A DNA stretch of 38,089 nucleotides from Streptomyces sp. ISL-66. Lineage in GTDB: Bacteria > Actinomycetota > Actinomycetes > Streptomycetales > Streptomycetaceae. The notes under the pieces were generated by a model. The model ran no database searches. It saw nothing but the letters and a program-made list of their open reading frames with translations, and was not told the DNA's origin. Every line of letters starts with the position of its first letter. Within the stretch, counting starts at the first letter, position 1. A program made the translations under genes and the position numbers. The stretch covers positions 1-38,089 of the forward strand of contig NZ_JAGGOW010000013.1 of the NCBI RefSeq assembly GCF_018614135.1, given 5' to 3'. This document shows, in pieces, positions 26,464-33,947 of this stretch.

Positions 26464-27357
26464 TCACCCGTCCCCGAACAATGCGCCGAAGTCGACGTTC
26501 GCCCCGTAGACGAATCCGCACACCAGCAGGATCAGCGTCCCCGGCAGCATGAACGTCGTGACGGCGAACGTGGCCTTCGGGACGGCTCGTGCCGCCCGGC
26601 GGCGGGCGCTCTGGGCATCCGTACGCCGCATGTCCTCGGCGATGGCGATCAGGGTCTCCACGATCGGGGAGCCCAGTTCCTCACCCTGCTGGAGGGCGGT
26701 GACGAACTGTGCCACCTGCTCGGAGTCGTTGCGGCGCCGCAGTTCGTCGAAGGCCTGGCGGCGGCTGACGCCCATGTCCATCTGTTGCAGCGTGATGCGG
26801 ATCTCGTCGGCCCACGGGCCCTCGTACTTGTCGGCCACCCGGCCCAGGGCCTGGCGGAAGCCGAGGCCCGCGCTGACGACCACCGCGAGGACGTCCAGGA
26901 AGTCGGGCAGGGTCCGCTCGATGTGGTCCCGGCGTATGCGGACCGCCGACCACAGGCCGACCTCGATCCAGAACAGTCCGAAGGCGACCATCAGGAGGGC
27001 GAGGATCAGCCGGCCGTTGAGGAGCATGGCGAAGGCGCCGAGGGCGCCGAGGAATCCGTACACGGCCCGGCGTGCCGCGTACCGGTCGATCGTGAGGCCC
27101 GCCGGGTTGCCCGCCGAGTCGATCTGGCGGCGTTTGTTCGCCACCCGGGTGGGTCCCATCAGCCGCAGGACCAGCGGCGCGTAGCGGATGCCGAGCCGGT
27201 CGACGGCCGAGCCGACGGCCGTCGTGCGGGTGGCACCGACCTCCAGGGCCAGGGCCAGGTCGGTGGGGAGTTTGGCGTCCGCGCGGTAGAGCCGGACTCC
27301 GTGGAAGATCCCGAACACGCAGACGCCCATCAGGACGGCCAGGAGCAGAGCGATCAC
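26464..27357 (-). CDS. tadC: TadC-like type II secretion F-domain protein
   Basis: A 297-residue inner-membrane platform protein of the T2SSF family. It has an N-terminal helix (IALLLAVLMGVCVFGIF), two central helices (YGFLGALGAFAMLLNGRLILALLMVAFGLFWIEVGLWSAV), the F domain LPDFLDVLAVVVSAGLGFRQALGRVADKYEGPWADEIRITLQQMDMGVSRRQAFDELRRR and a C-terminal helix (FMLPGTLILLVCGFVYG). GTG 27357 is preceded by GGAGG, right after the TadB stop. With TadB it forms the membrane base that the TadA ATPase acts on (established for Tad systems). Confidence 0.9.
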   Translation of the reverse strand: MIALLLAVLMGVCVFGIFHGVRLYRADAKLPTDLALALEVGATRTTAVGSAVDRLGIRYAPLVLRLMGPTRVANKRRQIDSAGNPAGLTIDRYAARRAVYGFLGALGAFAMLLNGRLILALLMVAFGLFWIEVGLWSAVRIRRDHIERTLPDFLDVLAVVVSAGLGFRQALGRVADKYEGPWADEIRITLQQMDMGVSRRQAFDELRRRNDSEQVAQFVTALQQGEELGSPIVETLIAIAEDMRRTDAQSARRRAARAVPKATFAVTTFMLPGTLILLVCGFVYGANVDFGALFGDG

Positions 27358-27367
27358 GGCAGCCTCC

Positions 27368-28306
27368 TCACACGTCGATCTTCGACATACGGCGGATGAG
27401 GATGAAACCCAGTGCGAAGAGGCCGAGCGACACCAGCACCGCCACCTGACCGATCCAGGCACCCGTCATCCGGTCCAGCGCGCCCGGCATCATCGCGTTG
27501 ACCAGGAGCAGCGAGCCGAAGCCGATCGAGGGCACCAGGTACGCCGTCACCGTCACCTGTGACAGCTGCGTCCGGATCTCCCGCCTCGTCTCCTTCCGCT
27601 GTTCCAGCGTCACCGTCAGGTTGCGCAGGCTGCCCACGATCGCGCCGCCCGCGCGGGCCGACAGGACGAGGGTCGAGACCAGGACGACCAGTTCGCGCGA
27701 CGGGAGGCGCTGCGTCAGCTCGCTCAGGGATTCCTCGATGGAGTGGCCGATGGCGAGGCGGTCGGCGACGCGGGTGAGTTCCTCACCGGCCGGGGCTTCG
27801 AGTTCCTCCGCCGCGATGCCGATGGCCGTGCGCAGGGCCAGGCCGGCCTGCGTGGCGTTGGCCAGGATGCGGGCGAGCTCGGGGAGTTGGTTGATGAAGC
27901 GTTCGGTGCGGCGCGTGCGCTGCCAGTTGAGGAAGGCGTTGGCCGCCCACAGGCCGATGGCGGCGGTGATGGGGCCGAAGAACGGGGCCAGGAGGGAGGC
28001 CGCTGTCAGCCAGACGGCCGCGACCGAGGCGAGCATGGAGACGAAGAACTCGCCGGGGGTGGTGTCCAGACCGGTGGTCGCGAGCTTGAGTTCGAGGCGG
28101 CGGCCGAACGCCGTGCGCCGCAGGCGGCGGTCCAGGGAGCGGAAGCGGCGTACGCGGCCGCTCGGATCGGGGGCTCCGCTCGCCGAGAGGCGGTCGATCA
28201 GGGCGGCCCGCTGCGCGCGGCCCTTGGCGTAGGCGTGGACGCCCCAGACCACGAAGACGCAGGCCAGCAGGGTGGCGACGAGGGTGAGGGCGACGTATGG
28301 GTTCAC
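27368..28306 (-). CDS. tadB: TadB-like type II secretion F-domain protein
   Basis: A 312-residue inner-membrane protein, the second T2SSF paralogue. Membrane helices are near 6-24, 90-125, 252-270 and 286-305. The F domain holds INQLPELARILANATQAGLALRTAIGIAAEELEAPAGEELTRVADRLAIGHSIEESLSELTQRLPSRELVVLVSTLVLSARAGGAIVGSLRNL. GTG 28306 overlaps the TadA stop (GTGA). Order TadA-TadB-TadC is that of tad loci. Confidence 0.92.
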   Translation of the reverse strand: MNPYVALTLVATLLACVFVVWGVHAYAKGRAQRAALIDRLSASGAPDPSGRVRRFRSLDRRLRRTAFGRRLELKLATTGLDTTPGEFFVSMLASVAAVWLTAASLLAPFFGPITAAIGLWAANAFLNWQRTRRTERFINQLPELARILANATQAGLALRTAIGIAAEELEAPAGEELTRVADRLAIGHSIEESLSELTQRLPSRELVVLVSTLVLSARAGGAIVGSLRNLTVTLEQRKETRREIRTQLSQVTVTAYLVPSIGFGSLLLVNAMMPGALDRMTGAWIGQVAVLVSLGLFALGFILIRRMSKIDV

Positions 28307-29652
28307 AGGGCTGTCCCGCTGATCGTGCGCGTGGTGAGTTCGTCGTCCGCCGGCGCCACGCCGAAGGCCTGGGGGATCGGCTGGCTGTGCATGTAGAGGC
28401 GGTCCGCGATGCGGCGCGGGAGGGGGTAGTACGCGAAGTAGCCCTGGACGCGGCTGTCCGCGCCCATGGGCTGCGGGACGAAGCGGCAGATGGTGGTGGT
28501 CCGGAACGGTTCGCGGCCGTGGGATTCGAGGATGGAGATCTCCGTGATGCGGCGTGAGCCGTCACCGAAGCGGGTGAGCTGGACGATGACGTTCACGGCA
28601 CTGTTGATCTGGTCCTGGAGCGCCTCGAAGGGGATCTCCACCTCCGACATGGAGGCGAGCGTCTGGAGGCGGGTCAGGGCGTCCGCCGAGCTGTTGGCGT
28701 GGACGGTGGCCAGGGATCCGTCGTGGCCGGTGGACATGGCCTGGAGCATGTCGAGCGTCTCGCCGCCGCGGACCTCGCCGACGATGATGCGGTCGGGCCT
28801 CATGCGCAGGGAGTTGCGTACGAGGTCGCGAATGGTGATCTGGCCCTTGCCCTCCACGTTCGCCGGGCGGGATTCGAGGCGGATGACGTGGGCCTGCTGG
28901 AGCTGGAGTTCGGCCGAGTCCTCGATGGTGATGATGCGCTCGCCCTCCGGGATCAGACCGGAGAGGGCGTTCAGGAGGGTGGTCTTGCCGGTGCCCGTGG
29001 CGCCGGAGACGATCACGTTCATCTTGGCCGCCACCAGCCCGGAGAGGAGCAGGAGCATCTGCTCGTCCAGGGACCCGAGGGCGATCATCTCGTGCAGGGT
29101 GAAGGCCCGGGGGAAGCGGCGGATCGTGAGGGTCGCGCCGGTCAGGGACAACGGCGGAATGATGACGTTGACGCGCTCACCGCTGGGCAGGCGGGCGTCG
29201 ACCATCGGATTGGCCTCGTCCACCCGTCGGTTGACGGTCGAGACGATGCGCTCGATGGTCTGCATGAGCTGCTCGTGCGAGGCGAAGCGGAGCGGGAGCT
29301 GCTCCACTCGGCCGGCCCGTTCCACGAAGATCTGGTCGGGTCCGTTGACCATGATCTCGGAGATCGTGGGGTCTTCGAGGAGCGGTTCGAGCACGCCGAG
29401 GCCGAGCGCCTCGTCCACGACGCGGCGGATGAGCTGGGCGCGGGCCTCCGTGGAAAGGACCGGGCCCTCGCGGCTGATGATGTGGCCCAGCACGCGCTCC
29501 AGCCGCGCCCTGCGCTCGGCGGGCGCCAGCGCGGACATCTCCGCGAGGTCGATCTCCTCCAGCAGCTTGGCTCGGTAGGAGGAGACCAGCCGGCCGTCCT
29601 CACGCGGGCTGTGGCGGTCGTCGGGGGTGTTGACCCGGGAACGCAGGCTCAC
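28303..29652 (-). CDS. tadA: TadA/CpaF secretion ATPase
   Basis: A 449-residue hexameric motor ATPase for pilus assembly. After an N-terminal helical domain it shows ISEIMVNGPDQIFVERAGR, then Walker A GATGTGKT (217-224), the Asp box ITIEDSAEL (about 242-249), Walker B region RIIVGEVRGGE (288-298) and His box TGHDGSLATVHANS (308-321); all motor residues are present. The C-terminal tail of about 80 residues is longer than the core needs. GTG 29652 is 3 nt from the preceding TadE-like stop. It is cytoplasmic and works on TadB/TadC. Confidence 0.95.
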   Translation of the reverse strand: MSLRSRVNTPDDRHSPREDGRLVSSYRAKLLEEIDLAEMSALAPAERRARLERVLGHIISREGPVLSTEARAQLIRRVVDEALGLGVLEPLLEDPTISEIMVNGPDQIFVERAGRVEQLPLRFASHEQLMQTIERIVSTVNRRVDEANPMVDARLPSGERVNVIIPPLSLTGATLTIRRFPRAFTLHEMIALGSLDEQMLLLLSGLVAAKMNVIVSGATGTGKTTLLNALSGLIPEGERIITIEDSAELQLQQAHVIRLESRPANVEGKGQITIRDLVRNSLRMRPDRIIVGEVRGGETLDMLQAMSTGHDGSLATVHANSSADALTRLQTLASMSEVEIPFEALQDQINSAVNVIVQLTRFGDGSRRITEISILESHGREPFRTTTICRFVPQPMGADSRVQGYFAYYPLPRRIADRLYMHSQPIPQAFGVAPADDELTTRTISGTAL

Positions 29653-29654
29653 TG

Positions 29655-30035
29655 TCAGGGTCCCTTCGGGTCGTCGTTGGGCATGGTCACCGTGCTCGTC
29701 GCGCTGTGCGCTCCGAGTCCGGGGACGATGGGGTTGGCGGTGAGGGTGACGGTGACCTTGATGGCGTCCGTCGAACGGGACCAGTCGAAGGTGGCGGTCC
29801 CGGCGAGGCCGCCGCTGATGGCCGCCCGTCCGGCCGCCTCTCCGCCGCTGCCATTACGGGCTTCCACGCGCGCGGCGGTACGGGCGGCCGTGCCCGCCTG
29901 CTGTTCCGCGTACGCGATCCAGCCCAGCTGGATGCCGCAGAGCGCGACGAACAGCAGGATGGGCACGAAGCCGATGTACTCGATGGCCACCTGTCCGCGC
30001 TCCCGATCACAGCGCCCCGTCCGGATCCGGCTCAC
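29655..30035 (-). CDS. TadE-like minor pseudopilin
   Basis: A 126-residue TadE-family protein: a short basic leader, RGQVAIEYIGFVPILLFVALCGIQLGWIAYA as prepilin-like site (G/QVAIEY, Glu at +5) and helix, then an Ala-rich helix and an extracellular beta-rich end (AIKVTVTLTANPIVPGLG). Cleavage by a TadV-type peptidase is expected. GTG 30035 overlaps the stop of the preceding TadE-like gene, giving GTGA. Confidence 0.88.
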   Translation of the reverse strand: MSRIRTGRCDRERGQVAIEYIGFVPILLFVALCGIQLGWIAYAEQQAGTAARTAARVEARNGSGGEAAGRAAISGGLAGTATFDWSRSTDAIKVTVTLTANPIVPGLGAHSATSTVTMPNDDPKGP

Positions 30036-30466
30036 GGCCGCTCCCTCTCCATCGCCGCTCCGCCCTTGCCCTCGATCGAGCCGAAGCCGAGCCCGGGGTA
30101 CAGGACGGGGATCCGCAGGGTGACCTTGGCCGTGTACACGTCCCCCGACCCCGCGCACTCCACGGACATGCCCCAGGCGCTCCCGACGTATTTGCCCGCC
30201 GCCGTCCGGCATTCGGCGGCCCCCGTGACCGCGCCCGCCCGCGCCGCCTCGTCCGCCGCGTTCCCGGCGAGGGAGAAGGCGTAGCCGATCAGCACGCACT
30301 CCCACACCGCCGCCACGAGCAGCAGGATCAGCGGCACCGTGCCGACGAACTCGATCGCCACCTGGCCGCGGTCCCGGCCCGGGTCCCGGCCCGTGGCCCG
30401 GCCGATCGCCCGGTCCCGGCCGTGACGCCGAAGGCCCCGGCCCCCTACGGGTCTGCGCGCGGGCAC
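30032..30466 (-). CDS. TadE-like pseudopilin
   Basis: A 144-residue paralogue of the next gene: an Arg/Gly-rich leader of about 34 residues, then RGQVAIEFVGTVPLILLLVAAVWECVLIGYAFSLAGNAADEAARAG (site G/QVAIEF, Glu at +5). The extracellular part holds cysteines in AAECRTAA and VECAGSG and ends in LRIPVLYPGLGFGSIEG, a motif also seen, in looser form, in its neighbour. GTG 30466 follows the CpaE-like stop by 3 nt. Confidence 0.87.
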   Translation of the reverse strand: MPARRPVGGRGLRRHGRDRAIGRATGRDPGRDRGQVAIEFVGTVPLILLLVAAVWECVLIGYAFSLAGNAADEAARAGAVTGAAECRTAAGKYVGSAWGMSVECAGSGDVYTAKVTLRIPVLYPGLGFGSIEGKGGAAMERERP

Positions 30467-30469
30467 CGC

Positions 30470-31777
30470 TCAGCCCTCCCGGCCGCGCCGCAGCCACGGT
30501 CCGAGCGAGCCCCGGTCGCCGCCGCGGAGCCGGGCCACCGGCCCGGAGGCCCGTACGGCCAGTGCGGCGCCCGGCTGCCCGGCGGGGGCGGCGGGTTCGG
30601 CGTCCTGGGGGGCCAGCAGGCCCAGTTCCCCGGCGACGGCCCACAGCGCCTGCTTCACCGTCGACCGGTTGTCCAGGTCCTGGACCCGTCCCGCGTCCAC
30701 GACCGCCTGGAGTTCCTTGAAGGCGGCCGGCACGGGGGTCCGTACGGACCGGGTCTTCGTGATCTTCTCGATCAGGGAGGGCTGGATCTCGGTGTGCTTG
30801 GTCCAGCGGTTGACGACGATCGAGGTGTCCTCGGCCTTCCTGACCTGGAGCCGCTCCCACATCCGGACCATCCGCTTCGCCGCCCGCACGGCGACCACGT
30901 CCGGGGTGGTGACCAGCACCGCCACGTCCGCCGTCTCCACGGCGGCCGCGTTGGCGGCGGTGACCTGGGTCCCGCAGTCGATGACGACGAGCTCGTAGCG
31001 GGCGCGCAGCGCGCCGAGGATGTGCCGGGCGGCCCGGTCGTCGACCTCTTCGCCGCGTTCGCCGTCGGCCGGGGCGAGGAGCAGTGCCAGGCCCGTGCGG
31101 TCGTCGTAGACCGCGTCCTGCAGGACGCGCGGGGAGATGTCCTGGATCCCGGCGAGGTCGGCGATGGAGCGCCGGAACTGCACGTCGAGGTACGAGCCGA
31201 CGTCGCCGGCCTGGAGGTCCAGGTCGACCAGGGCCGTGCGCCGGCCGGCGGCCGTGGCGGCCAGGGCGAACTGCACGGCCGTGAAGGTGGCGCCGACCCC
31301 GCCCTTGGCCCCGGTGACCGTGACGACCCGACCGCCCGGACCGGCGGCGACGTCAGGGCCCCGGCCCAGGTGACGGCGTACGCCCACGGACCACTGGGCG
31401 GCGGCCTGGACGCGGGCGGCGAGTTCCTCGTAGGTGAGGGGCAGGCCGATCAGGCCGCGCGCGCCGGAGTCCATGGCGGCGGAGAAGAGCGCGGGGCCGG
31501 CGTCCGAGGTGAGCAGCACGACGCCGACCGCGGGGAAGCGCAGGGCGACCTCGCGGATGAGCTCCAGGGCGGGGAGCGGGCCGATCCGCTCGTGTACGAG
31601 CACCACTTCGGGCAGTTCGTCGATCGACTCGGTGGCGAGGCGGCCCAGCATGTCGAGGAGGAAGGTGGAGTCGGGGACGGGGGCGGCCGGTTCGGCGCCC
31701 GGGAGCTGGCTGAGGAGGGTGGCGATGACGCGGGCGGCTTCCGGGTCGCCTACCGCGGGGAGGATCCGGGTGGTCAT
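30470..31777 (-). CDS. CpaE/TadZ-like ParA-type ATPase
   Basis: A 435-residue protein that positions Tad machinery at a cell site in other bacteria. Residues 1-130 look like a degenerate receiver domain (VVLLTSDAGPALFSAAMDSGARGLIGLPLTYEELAARV) without the phospho-acceptor Asp pattern. The ParA/MinD-like domain (about 150-400) has a deviant Walker A, GAKGGVGATF: signature Lys K158 is kept while the usual P-loop Lys is Ala, as usual for CpaE proteins. Walker B-like LVVIDCGTQ and the sequence TALVDLDLQAGDVGSYL support the fold. ATG 31777 has GGTGAGG upstream, 7 nt after the CpaB stop. Confidence 0.9.
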   Translation of the reverse strand: MTTRILPAVGDPEAARVIATLLSQLPGAEPAAPVPDSTFLLDMLGRLATESIDELPEVVLVHERIGPLPALELIREVALRFPAVGVVLLTSDAGPALFSAAMDSGARGLIGLPLTYEELAARVQAAAQWSVGVRRHLGRGPDVAAGPGGRVVTVTGAKGGVGATFTAVQFALAATAAGRRTALVDLDLQAGDVGSYLDVQFRRSIADLAGIQDISPRVLQDAVYDDRTGLALLLAPADGERGEEVDDRAARHILGALRARYELVVIDCGTQVTAANAAAVETADVAVLVTTPDVVAVRAAKRMVRMWERLQVRKAEDTSIVVNRWTKHTEIQPSLIEKITKTRSVRTPVPAAFKELQAVVDAGRVQDLDNRSTVKQALWAVAGELGLLAPQDAEPAAPAGQPGAALAVRASGPVARLRGGDRGSLGPWLRRGREG

Positions 31778-31784
31778 CGGCGCC

Positions 31785-32486
31785 TCACCTGTCCCCTTCG
31801 AGGGTGTAGAAGTGGTCGCTCGGGTTGGGAGCCGAGTCGGTGCCGGGGGCCACCAAGGCCAGGCGCACGTGCTCCGCGAAGGACTCCGCGTACGCGACGC
31901 GCTGGGTGTCCTTGGTGCTGAGGGCGAAGGTGATCGGGACCGCCTCGGCGGGACCCTTCTTGTCGCTGTCCTTGTCCAGGGCGGTGAGCCTGCCGACGTT
32001 GATGACACGCGCGTTGGCCACCATGACCACGGACACGTCGGAGTCGGTCGGTTTCTTGCCCTTGAACGTGCCCAGGATGTTGACCTTGGCACCGGGGGTG
32101 ATCTTGCCCGCCACCCCGGTCGACGCGTCGATCATGATGGCGATCTCCTGCTCACCGGGCTGGAGTTTCGGCCGGTCGACGAACATGTCGCTCTGGAGCA
32201 GCGAGCCCTTCTTCAGGCCGGTGAGCGCGATCTTGTCCTTGAGCTGGCCGAGATCGGTGACGGCGGTGTCGGACAGCCAGCGCTTGGGGACCGTGACCTC
32301 CTCGAACTGGCCGGCGGCCAGCGGGCTGTACGGGGCTATGTCACCCTTCACCCGGTACGCGACCACCTCCATCCCGACCTTGGAGTTGACGTCGCCGATC
32401 ACCACGAGGACACCGCCGAATGCGGCGAGGGCGCACAGGACCGACAGGAGCAGCAGGATGACGCCGCGCCGCTGGCGTGAGTTCAT
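31785..32486 (-). CDS. cpaB: CpaB/RcpC-like SAF-domain pilus assembly protein
   Basis: A 233-residue membrane-anchored protein. One N-terminal helix (ILLLLSVLCALAAFGGVLVVIG, about 9-30) leads to a SAF-type domain: VVAYRVKGDIAPYSPLAAGQFEEVTVPKRWL and LKKGSLLQSDMF, then the RcpC region IMIDASTGVAGKITPGAKVNILGTF. In didermal bacteria CpaB works with the CpaC secretin; no secretin is needed or found in this Gram-positive, so the protein probably links the machine to the wall. Start ATG 32486 lies 42 nt after the preceding gene. Confidence 0.88.
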   Translation of the reverse strand: MNSRQRRGVILLLLSVLCALAAFGGVLVVIGDVNSKVGMEVVAYRVKGDIAPYSPLAAGQFEEVTVPKRWLSDTAVTDLGQLKDKIALTGLKKGSLLQSDMFVDRPKLQPGEQEIAIMIDASTGVAGKITPGAKVNILGTFKGKKPTDSDVSVVMVANARVINVGRLTALDKDSDKKGPAEAVPITFALSTKDTQRVAYAESFAEHVRLALVAPGTDSAPNPSDHFYTLEGDR

Positions 32487-32528
32487 GGCCGTACTACCTC
32501 GCCGTTCTTCGTTCGTTCGAGCCGGTCA

Positions 32529-33569
32529 TCATCGGAGTCTGGACCTGGAGCGGGGAATCGAGCCGGAACCCGCGGATCCCGGGGATGGCGCCGGCGTCGG
32601 CGTCGGTGCCGGTGCGACGAGCGGCGCCGCGCAGAACGCGCAGCGGTCCCCGATGAGTTCGAAGCCGCACCAGCGGCACTCCTCGCGGCGGACCGAGGCG
32701 ACGAGCTGGTAGAGGACCGACAGGTCCGGGATGCCCGCGGCGAACTCGACCAGCTTCGGCGTGGCCCACCAGGCGGCCGAATCGGCCGGAAGGGGGTTCT
32801 CCATGACGCCCTGCACCTGCCAGGCGGGGGCCAGTTCGCAGACCACCCAGTCGGAGGCGAGCTGGCCGCGGGCGAAGGTGAGGTGCGTGGCGAACTCCGG
32901 GCCCGCGGGCAGCGACCCGGCGCCGCCGGGCGCCGCGCCGCCAGGCGCCCCGCCACCGCGCGCCCCGCCGCCGTGCGCGCCCCCGCCGCGCGAGCCGCGC
33001 GATCCGGACCCCGATCCCGTCCCCGATCCCGTCCCCGACCCCGGCCCGAGCTTGACCAGGTGCGGCACCGGGTTCGCCAGCACCGCGAACTGCGCGTTCG
33101 GCGCCCAGGACTTGGCGTGCGACTTCAGCCCGACCGGCACCCGGTCCAGCTTGGCCACCGAGCCGAGCAGCGCGCCCGCGTAGATGTAGTGGGAGAGCAG
33201 CCGCGCGGCGGAGGCGAGGACCCCGGGGCTGAAGTCGCAGACGCTGAGCTGGCGCAGCTGACGCACCAGCAGGGCGGTGGCCAGCGGCGGGAGATCGATG
33301 TCGAGGAGGGCGATCCGGTCGGTCTCCAGGATGGCCCGTACGGTGTGCAGCCGACGGGCCGCCGCGGCCGGGAGCCAGGGCGGTACGAGGACGACGAGGT
33401 GGCCGTGGAGCTCCAGCAGGGCGGCCGTGTGGGCGAGCGCGCCCTCCAGGTCGAGCTGGCCGGGCGGCGGCAGCACGGCGGCCGGCGGAGTGTGCCGGTC
33501 CGGGGCCGGCAGCACCAGATCGGCGCTGGTGACAGCAATGGCGGTCGGCACGCGCATCCCCCCGTTCAC
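32529..33569 (-). CDS. Unknown protein with C-terminal zinc ribbon, head of the Tad locus
   Basis: A 346-residue protein of unrecognised family. The N-terminal half (about 8-172) is an alpha/beta domain: TAIAVTSADLVLPAP, LLELHGHLVVLVPPWLPAAAARRLHTVRAILETDRIALLDIDLPPLATALLVRQL. A Gly/Ser/Thr/Arg low-complexity linker follows (175-219, some units encoded by repeated gatcccgtcccc). A second domain (220-295) ends with a four-cysteine zinc ribbon CxxC-x8-CxxC (C298, C301, C310, C313) and a Pro/Ala/Ser tail. No membrane segment is seen. GTG 33569 is used; ATG 33557 is possible. Lying 42 nt upstream of cpaB on the same strand, it is probably the first gene of the operon. Confidence 0.75.
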   Translation of the reverse strand: MNGGMRVPTAIAVTSADLVLPAPDRHTPPAAVLPPPGQLDLEGALAHTAALLELHGHLVVLVPPWLPAAAARRLHTVRAILETDRIALLDIDLPPLATALLVRQLRQLSVCDFSPGVLASAARLLSHYIYAGALLGSVAKLDRVPVGLKSHAKSWAPNAQFAVLANPVPHLVKLGPGSGTGSGTGSGSGSRGSRGGGAHGGGARGGGAPGGAAPGGAGSLPAGPEFATHLTFARGQLASDWVVCELAPAWQVQGVMENPLPADSAAWWATPKLVEFAAGIPDLSVLYQLVASVRREECRWCGFELIGDRCAFCAAPLVAPAPTPTPAPSPGSAGSGSIPRSRSRLR

Positions 33570-33861
33570 CCCGTACCCGGCGGACGTTCACCCCGCCCCG
33601 AAACCGCCCCGGATCCCGCCCCGGAGCCGGAGCCGCACGCCCGCACACGGCCCGCGCACCGGCTGCGCGACCGCAAATGATCAGCCCTCCGCCCCCTTGC
33701 CCCAGCACCATATCCGCGTCCTCCCTGGCAGGGCAGGGCCTTGCCCATTCCCGTGCCACGAGCACATGTCACAGGTGGCGGGAAACCCGGACAACAGGGA
33801 TCGCGAGCCGAGCGGCAAGCCGATCGGTTCAAGCCATATTGCAAACGCCCTTGACAGGTTG

Positions 33862-33877
33862 ATTGGACTAGACCAAC
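33862..33877 (+). promoter_or_regulatory. DasR-like operator (dre) in the chitinase promoter
   Basis: ATTGGACTAGACCAAC matches 12 of 16 positions of the DasR element AGTGGTCTAGACCACT as I recall it. It lies 5 nt after a TTGACA -35 hexamer (33851-33856), so a bound repressor would block the promoter. DasR represses chitin and N-acetylglucosamine genes in Streptomyces, which fits the chitinase that starts 70 nt downstream. The rest of the gap 33570-33947 also must hold the divergent Tad promoter; no clear hexamers were seen for it. Confidence 0.65.
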
Positions 33878-33947
33878 TTGGCCGCAGGGCACCCCACTTG
33901 CCCCCGACGCGTCCCTCACATCCCCTCTCCCCCCACCCGGAGCCCAC

